Assembly (NCBI RefSeq): GCF_024868665.1
Contig: NC_079902.1
Span: 20,190,772-20,254,771, forward strand
From: Triplophysa rosa
Lineage: Eukaryota; Chordata; Actinopteri; Cypriniformes; Nemacheilidae
Reading direction: 5' to 3'
Length of the DNA: 64,000 bases
This document shows, one piece after another, positions 28,966 to 41,751 of this stretch (its first letter is position 1; each line of letters opens with the position of its first letter). The position numbers were made by a program, and so were the translations under genes. The notes beneath the pieces are model-generated. The model had not been told where the DNA came from. It searched no databases and saw nothing but the letters and a program-made list of their open reading frames with translations.

Positions 28966-31900
28966 ATGGCAGGCATTCTCAAATCCTTTACTCGTGTGCT
29001 GACAGTTTTCCTAGCAAGTGTAATCTCAGGAATGAAAGCCAAGTCGCTGCAGAAGTATTTCTTGAAGGATATTCTAGCTGTTTACGGAGAAAACGGTTCG
29101 CTGGATCTCAATGGCATTAACAGTTTATTGGAGGCAATCGTGCACGAAAAGCCCGTGGATTTAAACATTCCCGTGCATGCTCAGGTAATCTCTTTACAAC
29201 TTGTTTTACAAACATATACATCATGATTTTATATGATTGAACTTTATTCAATTGGGAGCAACGATCCCAGTACATCTTCTGACTGTCTTTTTGACCGTGT
29301 GTTATAGTGTATGTCAGGAGAACAGATCGTGCTCCACTATGGACTCCAGAACCTCACTTATTTAACACAAGATCACTTGGTCAGTATCTGTCCGGCTCTG
29401 CTTAACCAGGCGGCATTGCCACCGTGTCCCACAGAAACTCCCGGACTCCATGATTCCATTCCACCTCATGGTGGGTCTGTAATACATTTGGTGGATCTTC
29501 ATGATCTTGCAACAATCAATGAACTTTCTCTTTATTTAAACAGCACATTTTAGACTTTGTCCCCTCTCTCCATAGCCACGGAAGGGGTTGGACTTATTAA
29601 ATAACAACTGATTTGATTTATTAATAAAAATAATAATATGGCATTTATGTTTACAATTGAAATAATTTACTTAGACAATGATTTTAAAGCAAACCCTAAA
29701 TCATCACACAAAACTAAATTAAACACGGTTTTGGTCTGATATTATTACGTATATTTAAAAAGTCTTTTGGGAGGTTGACATGTTCTGTGTGACATATTAT
29801 ATTTCATTCCATGGACATCTTTTTAAATGATTATATAATTATTTATAATAATGCAATATAATAATTAAATGCTATTGCAATTATTTTAGAATAAACATTT
29901 GTATTATTTATTTTATTTAATATTATGCTTGCAGTTTTTTAACACATAAATCATTCATTCATTGAAAGACCACATAAAACATTTATTAGAATTAAGTTGT
30001 CACACAACAGTGTTATATTTCTGTATTATTTATTTTATGATATTATCATGCATGCCGTTTTTGAGGACATAATTCATTCATTGAAAATCACATAAAACTT
30101 TTATTATAATTCATCTGTCGCACAACATTGTTGTAAATATTTTAAATGAACTAGTAAAGGCAAAAAGGTGATTTCACTTAAAAAAAAACCCCACAGCGAC
30201 AGAGTTATCCATACAGTCCTTTTATTACAAAAAATATAAATCAATTTTGTTTTAACAATATTTTGTCTTATGTAAAATGATTAGTTTCAACACGGGTCGG
30301 TGGATTTTCTAATGTTGCGTATGGTTTTATGTATCATGTGTATGTATAATCTCTGTTTTTCTTCATACAGTATGGGGATATGGCTTCCTGGCTGTTACGG
30401 TTATTAACCTGGCTTCACTGCTGGGTCTGGCTCTCGTTCCCTTCACTAAAAAAACATACTTTCCCAAAGTGCTCACATACTTCATTGGTCTGGCTATTGG
30501 CACGCTCTTCTCCAATTCTGCTCTCCAACTTATACCCGAGGTGAAATATTTCTTTCACATCTCCGTTCATTCATACTGTTCTACTGTTCATTTAGGTCAG
30601 GCTAGGCACATTCCTGTAGACAACCTTGTAGGTCACTGTGGTGATAGTACACAACTGTGACTCATTAACTTACTCTGACACGTATCATTCATTCATAATC
30701 CATTTAAACTCGAGATTTACATCTTTAAGTGATAGTTCACCCAAAATGAAAATTCTGTCATCATTTACTCACCCCTCAGATTGTTCCAAACCTGCAACAT
30801 TTCTTTGTTCTGCTAAACTCAAAGGAAGATATTTGGAAGAATGTCAGTAACCAAGCAGATCTCGTCCCCAATTTACTGCCATAGTACAGAAAATAAATAC
30901 TATGGGAGTCAATGGGGGATCTGCTGGGTAACGGACATTCTTCCGAATATCTTCCGTTGTGTTAGCAGAACAAATACATTTATACAGGTTTGGAACGAGT
31001 AAATGGTGACAGCATTTTCACTTTTGAGTGAACTATCCTTTAACCTGCATGTCATTGGTGCAGATAATTATCTTCAGTCGTTTTGCAACATATACTGTCA
31101 ATGAAATGCAACAATCCCATGCAGAGAGATTTTATATTCTGAGGAGTTTGAATGCTTCTTGTTGTACAGTATATGTGATGGTCTGTATGATTTGTGTGTG
31201 ATATGCAGTGTTTGTTAACCTACCATGAACTCATATCGTGCATGTGTGCACGGGTTATCAGCGAGCCTCCCACTAAAGCATCATTACATGACTATGACTT
31301 TTGTAAATTAACAGGCCCTCGGGTTCGACCCAAAAGTGGACAAATACGTTCCTCAAGCCGTTGGGATTTTCGGTGGATTCTACCTGCTGTACTTCACCGA
31401 GAAGATTCTGAAGATAATTCTGAAGGTTGAGCACGAGGTGGGATTTAAACATCGTAATGTCTTTCAGATATATAACACCCTGTAGGTTATACCTTACCTA
31501 ATGAACTATTTGTCAGAGGTTTCCACGGTGTTAAAATACACTACATTATATATATCACAAGATCATTTTAATCCTGTCCACTTTAGCACAGTCACTTCCA
31601 CCCCACAGAGAATGTTCAACAAAATGGTGTTACTAGTGTGGCAGATCACAACTTCAAGTTTACCAACAGCGAGAAGACCAGCATTTCATCCGACTCTCAA
31701 GTAGAACAGGTACAACGGCTCAGATCCAACATAAACTACAAATACTACAATCTGACAAATGAGGTATAGTCTAGATATAGTTATCATTTAGAGTACAAAT
31801 GGTACAGGTACAACCAACCGCTCAACATTAAATACTTTTTCTATACATAGAAAATTTCTATATATATATAATGGAATTCAGAAGTTAAATTGGTTCAGCT

Positions 31901-34057
31901 TAATGTAATTGTTTGCATTTAATACAGTTAAATAACAGTAATAAAGTATACTCACACAGCAAAAAGCATAAAGATGCTTGCAAGCATTTATGAAATGCAA
32001 AAGTGACCAGTTTAGGATTAAAGGTCCAGTGTATGAAATCTAGCGACATCTAGTGGTGAGGCCGCAAATTGTAACCAACGGCTCACTCCAGCCCTCTCTC
32101 CTCCCTTTCGATGCACTACGGTGGCTGACACAGGACTAAGATGTTGTCACGTTTTCGCTTCTTTGCCGAAGGGGATAACATATTTATGAAATGCGCAGTT
32201 TGTCCGTTTAGGGCTACTGTAGAATCAACATGGTGATTTCCATGTAAGGGGACCCGCGGTGTATGGAGATAGAAATAGCTCATTAATAAAAACATAAGGC
32301 TTCATTATGAAAGGTCTTTATACACCTCTAAAGACATAGTTATGTATATTATGTTGCATTTCTGTCAATAGATCCTACAAAAAATGACACATTGGACCTT
32401 TAAGTACAGGTAAAACGCTTTGTACAACATCAGATGAATAGTCAATGGTTAAACTAAAATGATGGATCACGTGCTTGGCCTTGGCGAGATCAAAAACTGA
32501 CCAAATATATTCCTTCTAATGCTATTAATATGCCAATATCAAGCTGCTGTTAAAGTTATATTAGGCAACATGATAAGGGTTTGTGTGATTGAAATATATC
32601 GCCACGGTCCAACAGGGTTCTTAATGGGTGCTGTAAAACACTTTTTGAGTTCAAAGTGAAGCACATAGTGTACACATGTCAGCGGAACCTACAGTCGTAC
32701 ACAGCTGTGTTTACTTACATCTGTCACAGCTTCCAGCAGCAACAAGATTGCCTTCTGACCTTTGACCTAAATCACAAGCACCGTCCAATCGGTTTGTCTT
32801 CTCATCCCTGTAACAATAAAATATGGCCCTTGGCGCTTAAAATAAATAAATGAAATGTGGAGCCCAGCATTGGGATCAAGGAGCGGGTAGTTCACCCAAA
32901 AATGAAAATTCTGTCGTCATTTTAAACGTGTATGACTTTCTTTCTTCTGCAGAACACAAAATTATGAAGAATGTTGGTAACCGAACAACGGCGGTACTTG
33001 CTATTGTAGGGTCACAAAACCGATGTAACTCAAACTCGCCGTTGTTCGGTTACTAACATTCTTTCCTTTAAGTTGTGATAGTTTAACAAGGTGATTTGTG
33101 GGACGTATCTTTGGGAAGTCTCTGAAATGCTGGTCTTCGCTTGTGTTGAAAGACAATGTTGTTGCAGGGGTCCTGCAGATGGCTCAGAGGAAGACAGCTG
33201 TCCAGCGTCAGGACGGTGGCGTGGATGATCTCGCTGAGTGACGCTCTACACAACTTTATAGACGGGCTGGCAATAGGAGCCTCGTTCACAGTGTCCATTC
33301 TCAATGGCTTTAGCACCTCTATCGCAATCGTCTGTGAGGAGTTCCCCCATGAGCTGGGTAAGAGAAAGTCAGCCAAATTCAATCCATAAATGGGTGGTAG
33401 GTTTATGATTTTGCATAGTTAGGTTGGCCAAATAATACGGTTTGTGAACTTTGAAAGGGTTGAAAAAATGCTCGGAAAGAACTGTCACCACATGCATCTT
33501 GTTTGAGGCCTTCTGTGCTCTATCTCTCCCCCTGTAGGTGACTTTGTTATCCTGCTGAACGCAGGCTTGAGCGTTCCCCAGGCCATCTTCTTCAATCTGC
33601 TGTCTGCAATGGCCTGTTATATGGGTCTGGTTCTGGGAATCCTGCTGGGCAGCACTTTTGCCCCCAATGTGATCTTCGCCATCGCCGGTGGCATGTTCCT
33701 CTACATTTCCTTAGCTGACATGGTAAGATAACGGTCAACGATATTGCTTATCCATTTTTGCCTTATTATTAATATTACAGCTAGCTATAAGTGAGCAATT
33801 TCTTAGCAAAACTTGTATTTTTACAGCTAAAAAGATCGGTGCACTCCACACTAAATGTCAAAGGCATTTAGGGAGTCAAAACTGACCTCTCTCTTTCTCT
33901 CTTACAGTTTCCTGAAATGAACATGATTGCCCGAGAACACGCAAAGAGCACCAGGACAGAAGTTGTTTTCTTCTTAATTCAGAATGCTGGACTGCTCACA
34001 GGATTTTCCATCATTCTGCTCATCACCATGTTTGCTGGAGAAATAACCCTGGACTGA
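28966..34057 (+). CDS. slc39a8: Zinc/manganese transporter Zip8 (Slc39a8)
   Basis: Eight exons: 28966-29184, 29308-29470, 30371-30540, 31315-31437, 31611-31709, 33168-33357, 33538-33722 and 33908-34057; in-frame total 432 aa. ZIP8 is a plasma- and lysosomal-membrane importer of Zn, Mn, Fe and Cd with bicarbonate or selenite. The protein has an N-terminal hydrophobic signal, an extracellular domain with possible N-glycosylation sites (NGS, NLT) and paired cysteines, then transmembrane helices from [17 protein letters not shown]. The metal site shows [10 protein letters not shown] (286-295) and the LIV-1 motif EEFPHELGD (315-323), where the first residue is Glu not His, the hallmark of ZIP8/ZIP14. 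The loop between exons 4 and 6 is short. The N-terminal region and the place beside nfkb1 in other vertebrates favour ZIP8 over ZIP14. Confidence 0.96.
29471..30370. other. slc39a8: slc39a8 intron 2
   Basis: A 900-base AT-rich intron. Two stretches near 29940-29990 and 30060-30115 repeat the words CATTCATTGAAA and CACATAAAACTTTTATTA, a short direct duplication. No gene is visible. Confidence 0.5.
30725..31043. repeat. MITE, family A, in slc39a8 intron 3
   Basis: Full-length copy with termini TTAAGTGATAGTTCACCC and GTGAACTATCCTTTAA and pairing arms (AATTCTGTCATCATTTACTC on the left). Confidence 0.85.
32018..32403. repeat. Family B element (AAAGGTCCAGTGTATGAAAT)
   Basis: It opens TTAAAGGTCCAGTGTATG and closes CATTGGACCTTTAA, short inverted ends around a 386-bp body (GACATCTAGTGGTGAGGC, then ACGGCTCACTCCA). 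Two more copies lie at 49482-50046 and 54119-54503. No ORF; it resembles a MITE or a DNA-transposon-derived repeat. Confidence 0.85.
32884..33071. repeat. MITE, family A, degraded
   Basis: The left arm reads GGTAGTTCACCCAAAAATG; the middle has a strong inner palindrome around ACCGAACAACGGCG and CGCCGTTGTTCGGT. The right terminus is decayed. It lies in slc39a8 intron 5. Confidence 0.75.
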
Positions 34058-34082
34058 TTCTCTCTGTTCCTTTTCTTTACAT

Positions 34083-34444
34083 CAGCGGTTCTCAACTGGC
34101 TTTGCATTAGGATCTATAGTTCACATTGGGTGTCGAGAAGCGACCCAGCACCAAAATCATTTTTCGTACAAAAGTACATCAAAATGTACTATAATTAAAA
34201 AAATTTAAGTAACAACATGCAAAGTTACACATAGAAAGTGATTTTATTTAAGCGCAAGTATGAAAAAAAGTGTGATTTAAACAAAACTCACTTTGGGGAA
34301 TAAAGCTGTATCATATCAATGAAATTGGGCCAAAATACAGTCGGGTGCACAGCCAAGACGCCAGCGGCAGAAGATATGGGATGTCTCCGTTTTAGCATCA
34401 AAGCCCCGATTTTTGGGGTCACGACCCACCAGTTGAGAACCCTT
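34083..34444. repeat. hAT-like inverted-repeat element in slc39a8 3'UTR
   Basis: The left end CAGCGGTTCTCAACTGG is mirrored by CCAGTTGAGAACCCTT at the right end, the form of hAT-derived MITEs (CAGnGGTTCTCAA). It starts 26 bases after the slc39a8 stop codon and lies before the polyadenylation signal, so it should be part of the mRNA. Confidence 0.75.
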
Positions 34445-34626
34445 TTAAAATAATCAATTTTGTGCCTTTCCCATTCCAGACATACTCTCATATAAGCTAT
34501 TTATTTGAGACAAGATCTACTCTGTTGCTTTTTACAATCATTTGTATGGAAGAAGCTTGACGAAATCATTAGGTGTAACGTTGATGATTTATAAAAGTCG
34601 ATTCTGAATTCTTTTGTACTGTTGTA

Positions 34627-34632
34627 AATAAA
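34627..34632 (+). terminator. slc39a8: Candidate polyadenylation signal of slc39a8
   Basis: AATAAA about 570 bases after the stop codon, followed by a T/G-rich stretch (GTTTTGTAG). The place fits the end of the 3'UTR. Confidence 0.6.
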
Positions 34633-37315
34633 TGTTTTGTAGAAGGCACAGACTGTTGTATTTATGGCTCACACTTGCTGCTAACTGAGGGGATCATGAT
34701 TATATGTAATATTTTTACCATTAGAAACCTCGTGCAAAATAAAAAGAAACCAGACCTCGATTAAAAATTCCAAATTTATGTTTTTTTTCTAATGGACACA
34801 TCCATCTGTTGATATACATTTAGTTTTATAATATTCATTGAACATATAATGTACACTTAAAAGCGTCTTGGAACAGTTCAGTTCAGTGCGAGATTCTTTA
34901 CAGTCTAAATTAAAAACAACATTTTCTCTTAAAAAATATACATCTATATAGTTCTCAGAACATTAATCATACACTTTCTAAGTCAAAATAAAACTTCAAT
35001 TACACCAGGAGATAAAATAACTCAATAGTTTTGACCAAATAAAGCTATTGGTTGAATCTCACAAAACTTCAAGATCATGTCTTGGTCGTATTTCACCCCA
35101 AAAGCATCAAAATTTGAGGACTTTTTTGGCATCGCAACTGTTTTGTGAAACAACTATGCATTTAAATGGCCAGCAAACAATAATACAATGCAAAAATTGT
35201 AAATCTTCCCAACGCCAACTTCAGTTTTAATTGATGTCAAAACAAATATTTTCTTCGACGTTAGGGTGAAATCAGACCCGGTCATGTTTTTGAGCGATTC
35301 ACTCTATTAGTAGGCACATAAACGATCTAGAACAGCACAGTTCTACTTCACAACCACTGAATCAGCAGACGAACAGAACAGAATAAACGCAGATGCCGCA
35401 GAAGATCCAGAAGCACTTATATGAGGCACTATACGCAGAACAGCACGTCAGTTCTAGGGGTTGTCATGGCAACAGGCACAACCGTTGCAGAAAGTCACTA
35501 CCGTACACATCGCTGGCAACAAACAACACAACAATGACATGGACCTAAGATACCTTGAAGAACCAAAGCACAATGACAGTCAACCATCAAATGGCCCACA
35601 TTTGCTCTTCAAATTCAAACTGGGTACATCTTTTGGGACATTTTTGTTAACCCTCCGTAGTTACATTACATTCTTGGCAGTGATGTGTTCAGGTGAAGAG
35701 GTAGATGAGCCGCCTCATAGGTTACCGTAGTAAAAGCCAGGCAAAACAACTCCCCGAAAGGAATGGAGAGTGACCGTATATACAAATCAAAGGCCAGCCT
35801 CGCAAATCCATATTGCTGAAGCAGGGCTGACCAGTCACTGTACATAAAGGACATATATGCTATTTTTGATGATTTACTATAGCTAAATATTACAGCACGA
35901 TGCTCGTCTCTAGAGAGCCAACAATAGGACGAGTAGCTTTACACGACTGTCGGATGAAAACAAACATATTCATCTACTTTCAAATCATGAGGAGTTATGA
36001 TTGATGCTCCGCTTGATCTACAGGATCTTGTAAACGTGATGAATCAATGAAGATAAATGATGAATGCCATCAGTGAGACATACAGGCACCATCAATAACC
36101 TTTGACATCGATAAATCCTGCGGCTGGCTATATGATCACGTGTGGAATGGTTTATCGGCTGTCTTATAATATAGGGTCTTATATTATTTACACGAAAACA
36201 CAAAGTGGTTAATGTGTCAATACACATCGTCTTTTACAAACATTCATCTTTTGTGAATTGCGTTAAAATCCACATCTGTTTGTAAATGTTTTCACAGTTT
36301 TTCGGTACCTCTTTCAAAAACACGTCCCTCTGCTCAACTTGCGCTTTTTAAATGTGTTCATAATGAATACAAACTCAAACATTTGACTTGTATTCGCGTA
36401 CTGCATTGTTTTGATACTTGTAAAAGCTACTAAGGGACTGACGTTGATAAATAACGCTAACGGTCAAGTTAAGACGGTTGATGATAACTAGACCACAAAC
36501 TAGATGATACTCCTATCGGGCAGGTTTTTGATGCACAAAGTCACTTGAGTAAATACTGGTTGCTACAGATATTTGCTTCTGATATTACAGTGATGGACTA
36601 CTTTAAGACAAAGTTCATTGAAATTAAAAAACTGGCAACAAAAATAAAAATCTATACCAGCAAGATTCTAAGGCAAAAAACAGGCCACACGGGCCGCGCG
36701 GGCAGCTGAAGTCCTGAGAAACTGCAGTGCTGTTATCTCACAGGGCTTGTTAACACTACAGACTCTGAGATGTTGGAGATGACAAACCTTCACAAGTAAA
36801 CATTCACGTTTCATTCTACCTGTAACATGATAACAGCTTTAAAGGGATAGTTTACCCCAAAATTAAACTCATTTCATTTTTACTCACCCAGTTGTTCCAA
36901 ACCTGTTTGAATGTCTTTGTTGAACGCAAAGAAATATATTTGGAAGAATGTTAGCAATTTTCAGTTATGGCACGTCATTCACCACCATAGTAGAAAAGAA
37001 ATGGTATATTCTTTGTTCTGTTGAACACAAAATGAGATATTTTGAAGACTGTAGGAAAGCGAACACTTCTGGGGCACCTTTGACTACCATTTTCATTTTT
37101 CCTACTATGGCAGTCAATGGTGTCCCAGAACTGAAAGTCCTTCCAAATATCTTCCTTCGTGTTCAGCAGAACAAAGACATTTCTACAGGCTTGAAACAAC
37201 TTGAGGGTAAATAAATGATGACGGAATTTTCATTTTTGGGTGAACTGTCCCTTTAACGCCACTGGAGAACCTGTCAAGACGACGTTTGGGAGTGTTTGTG
37301 CGTTTGCTGGGATTG
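34633..37315 (-). other. dgkq: dgkq 3'UTR and convergent spacer to slc39a8
   Basis: slc39a8 (+) and dgkq (-) end toward each other here. Much of the 2.7 kb is likely dgkq 3'UTR, but the end is uncertain; a minus-strand ATTAAA lies at 35226-35231. Apart from the MITE at 36839-37256 no repeat or gene was recognised. Confidence 0.45.
36839..37256. repeat. MITE, family A, long subtype, in dgkq 3'UTR
   Basis: It runs from TTAAAGGGATAGTTTACCCC to GGTGAACTGTCCCTTTAA. The long interior (GGAAGAATGTTAGCAATTTT, then CACCATAGTAGAAAAGAAAT) is shared with 48560-48985, so the two form a subtype. It begins 60 bases past the dgkq stop codon on the minus strand. Confidence 0.88.
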
Positions 37316-40300
37316 TCACTGGCCTCCATCGCTGGGAGCCGGACTGTCAGATCGGACTTCCTTTAAACTGCCCGATTGTTTCTTTTGCTTGGTTTTGGCT
37401 TTTCTCAGCATGCACACCTAACACAGGAAACAAAACTAACGTAAACGTATGGAATACAGCACTGAATAAATAACAGGTGCATACATAGTAACACTTGTGG
37501 AACATCTGTATTCTTCTGCAGGGAGTTTTTTTGCACCCATCCAGTTAAACGTGAATAAGAAAAACATGCATGTTTATAAATCGCAATGTAGAAAAGGCTT
37601 AGCCCAAGAATATTACCGAGGTTGTGTTAACACTGTATTGCAACCTTTCTATGATCTGCGACATTCCAAGTCACAATGTTATGTTATGGCATCATTATAG
37701 GCAGCAGCGCATGATATGATCAAGCGCACTTGTGTGTGTGAGACCTTTGGTCCTGCGGCTGAGATGATGATCTGTCCTGGTGATTGTATCCAAGGTTCTC
37801 CGTCCACCTGCACTGGAATGGGTTTGGTCATAGTGATGCGAATGTAGCTGCCCTGAGCGATACGAATCCCAGAACGCAGCCCACTTTGAACCTGACCCTG
37901 ACACGGAGAAGAAAGTGATATTTGAACCACAAATCAAAGGCTTGGGGCACTTACTCTATATTTATTAATAATATTTATTTTAGAATGATTCATTTAGAAT
38001 GATTGAAAACTCATCAAAATTATGCAATGATAAATTATGTTATGACAAAATTATGTCTATGCTGTATTTTAGCATCTTCACTGTAGTCTCCCATTCTCTA
38101 GAATTTGTCCAAATGTTCTCTTGGCATTTTATCAGCTGCAGCCAACTTGAGGTCTCACCCTAAGATGCTCTTCAAATAGTATTGACAGTTTCCAGCTATG
38201 CTGGGCTTTCATTCTTCATTTTTAGGTCCATGTCACTCCTTTCAAAAACATTTGTGACACTGCCTTTGAGAACCCAACGAAAAGCTTTTTTGTGTATTTT
38301 ACTGTTTTCTACATAAAATCATCCTACACGATGTAAAAACATTCTGTGATAATATAACCTTGAAATCCTTTATATTGACTGAGCAATGTCATGTTAAAGA
38401 TTGAAATCATAGCGAAACAATCATACTTTGATGCTCATTATCTCATAATTAGTTTATAAGATATTAGTCTGGTTTTCATAGGCAGTGCTTGTTTTGTTTT
38501 GTAATGAAAAGATACTTTTCTCCACATGATTGAATTGAAAGATTCAGACATATACCTTCCGATGATGTTAAACCCTAAACCCGTTAAAAGTACAGTGGTG
38601 TATCTATCTATTATTTTGCATATACATCTATGGAATGTAGAAAATGTCCTACGAAAATAAATCATGATAAATGATCCAGAAACACTGTAATTGGCCAAGG
38701 TTTCTTTGAGAAATGACAGATAAAAATGCTTTGCTATCTCACACTTTTTTCCACTGCATGTAAAAATACTTTCCATTCGTTACCAATGGTCATTAACAGC
38801 TCTGACCAAAAGTAACTAAAGTGGGTGGAGCTTAACAAAGGTTCGATTATCACGTTGGCACACTTCAGTGAATAGAGAACAAAGATGTAAGATAAAAGAT
38901 AAACAGATAAAGAGAGTTTATCAGGGCTCACCATGTGCACCACACCCGTCACACCCACAACCTCCAGCATGCCGTCATCGATCCTGGGCCGCCCGAAACG
39001 AGAGTCACTGTCAGAGCCCCACAGATCAGCACCAGAACCCCAGCTGGACGCACACGCACGCGCACGCACACAAAAGAACTGAACTTAATGGTTGAAACAA
39101 TGATAAGACAATGACTGAATAAAAAAGAAGCATTTCTTCTGCGGTACATCACTTATCAAAACATCAATCTCACTATTTATTTCTATATACACTTATACAT
39201 ACGGTATCTGATATTGTTATATCTAAAATTTGTATATAAAATAAAAATGATGTATATATAGACATTCACCAATATATTACATGGACGCCTACATCACAAA
39301 TACGTGCTTGTATTGTATAAGTACTTGGTCACATATCTGGTGTTTGTGACTGTGTGATGCGTTTACCTGGGAATGTTAAGAAATATCAGTCCCTCTATAC
39401 TGGGAAGTTCTATGTCTTGTTTGTCCACCTGCAGTCTGATGTCTTTATGAAGATTTCTCGTGTGGCTCAGCTTCTGAAGGCCCACCTTCACATACACGCC
39501 TTTGTTGTGAAACCTGAGAGAGAAATGACACAAATTCACCTTCCGCTGCATCCGGTGATGTTTGCGCTCTCAACGTGACCGATGCTGCTCACCTGCTGTT
39601 AAACTTATCCGGTTCCTCCTCACGCGCGTGATGAAAGTCCAGACTCAGCTCAGCGTCGATGCCCAGGCCAAAATAGTTATTCATCTGCACAATCTACACA
39701 CAAACACATATATACAAACCATAAATGTTACATTTTTTATATACCGAGCGACTTCATTTTTTTATGCAATGATGATTCAGGCGGTTGCTAAGAGCAACGT
39801 TCAGAAGTACTCAGAAAATACTCAGTTTAATTTCATAATTTATCACAGATTAAAGCCATTTGAAGATATACCTTGGGCGGCTCTAGAAAGTCGTTCTCTT
39901 TGCCATCCTCCGTCATTTCCTGTGCATCCAGAAGAATCGTCCAGCGGTCCATGTGGACCTCCTCTGCCTCATCCACTGATATCAGAATGTTGTAGGGATC
40001 TTCTCCGCTGTAGCCCGCCCCCCACCGCAAAACCCGGGCCAGATCATTCCCTGACAACATAAACAAACAACATAACTAAAAGAAACCCATCAGTGGCTGT
40101 AACTGGTTGTAATGGAGTCTGTGGTAACAGCAAACACAATAGTGCTTGTTCTCCCATCACTCACCGGTGCCCAGCGGGACGATGCTGATCGCTGGCTCAG
40201 GACAGGCGATTTTGTGTCGGATGGACTCCAGAACCCCCAGCACCCATCCCACTGTGCCATCACCTCCACAGACAAGGATACGAAACCGAGGAACATCCCT

Positions 40301-41708
40301 GAACGTGTGTAGCCTGCACAATATAATGCATGGATGTAAACTATTAGTTTAATATCATAGTGAAACCAAAACAGCAGAGAATGATGCAGAAATCAAATGT
40401 ATGGTTTGAGTTTGTCTAACCCGGGTAACGGTCCTCCACTGCTGAGTTCAAACACTTGGTGAGGGTTTAGAAGTTTGCGGAAACTGTATAAGATCTCTCT
40501 GCCCTTCAGTCCACCACTTTTAAGGTTGACAAAGACCAACAGTGGGCAACTTCCTTTGGGCAACTTGCTTTGCTGTAAAATCAAAAATGAACATCAGTTA
40601 CAATGAGCATTTGTAGAATTGATGTTGCATTGTGATGTAGTGTCTTTCTTAACCACTAGATGGCAGTGGCATCTAACGCTTGTGCACCAGCTTTGAGGCC
40701 TTTATTGTTTCTTAAAGGGACAGTTTACCCAAAAAATGAAAATTCTTGCATCAGTAACTCACCGTTGTGTCGTTCCAAACCTGTATGACTTTCTTTCTTC
40801 TGCAGAAAACAAAAGAAGATATTTTGTGACCAAACAACATTGGCCCCCATTGACTTCCAGTGTATGAACACAAAACCACCAAGACATTTCTCAAAATATC
40901 TTCTTTTGTGTTCACAGAAGAAAGAGTCATATACAGGTTATCATTTTAATCATAAAACAACAGATCAAATGTCAATATGACCCAATTTCCTCAAAGCCCC
41001 GTGTGATTTTCATCGATAAGGTGCTGTACCGTGATGTCAGGTATAACCAGTGAGCAGAGTGGTTTGCCGCTGATGCTGATATCTTTAGCCAGCATGTAAA
41101 TCCTCTCTGCCTCTGAAAAACAGCTGATCTGCAGAACAACCGCACCTAAAAACAGCACACCAAATTAATAACACACACCTGTACACCCATGGGACCCAAT
41201 TATCATCATTTCGCACATAATAGTTTTTCACCTGTAACGATCATGTAGAATTAGTCAAGTTAACAAAAATGGCATTGTAACATTTTATTTACAGTACTGT
41301 GGACATGGACATAATATGATGACAGAATAGTGAAATGGGATTGACAAAAGCGTCAGATTCGAACTTGCATAGCCCATATGATTCCCACAGCTCGATCTTT
41401 GACCGGTGCTTTAAAGGGATCTTTTTCAGTGCAGAATTATAACAGCATCAAGGTAAAAGACCCAGTGGGCATGTTGCGGATGATTGAGAACAACAGCCGT
41501 TCGGGAGTGTAGAACAATGGCTCTCATTTACAGAACCCTGAGGGTGGGCCAGACTTCAGCGGGTGGGCACACAGCGAGCGGTTTGTTCCTTTAACATGAT
41601 CAAATAAAGTGCTGCGCTCAGAACAAAAGCTTTGGCATTGTAGTTCTTACCTTGACCGGCATATACATGAGTCATCGTAACCAGGTGACCTGAAGCAGAG
41701 CGAGAGAG

Positions 41709-41751
<43 letters not shown>

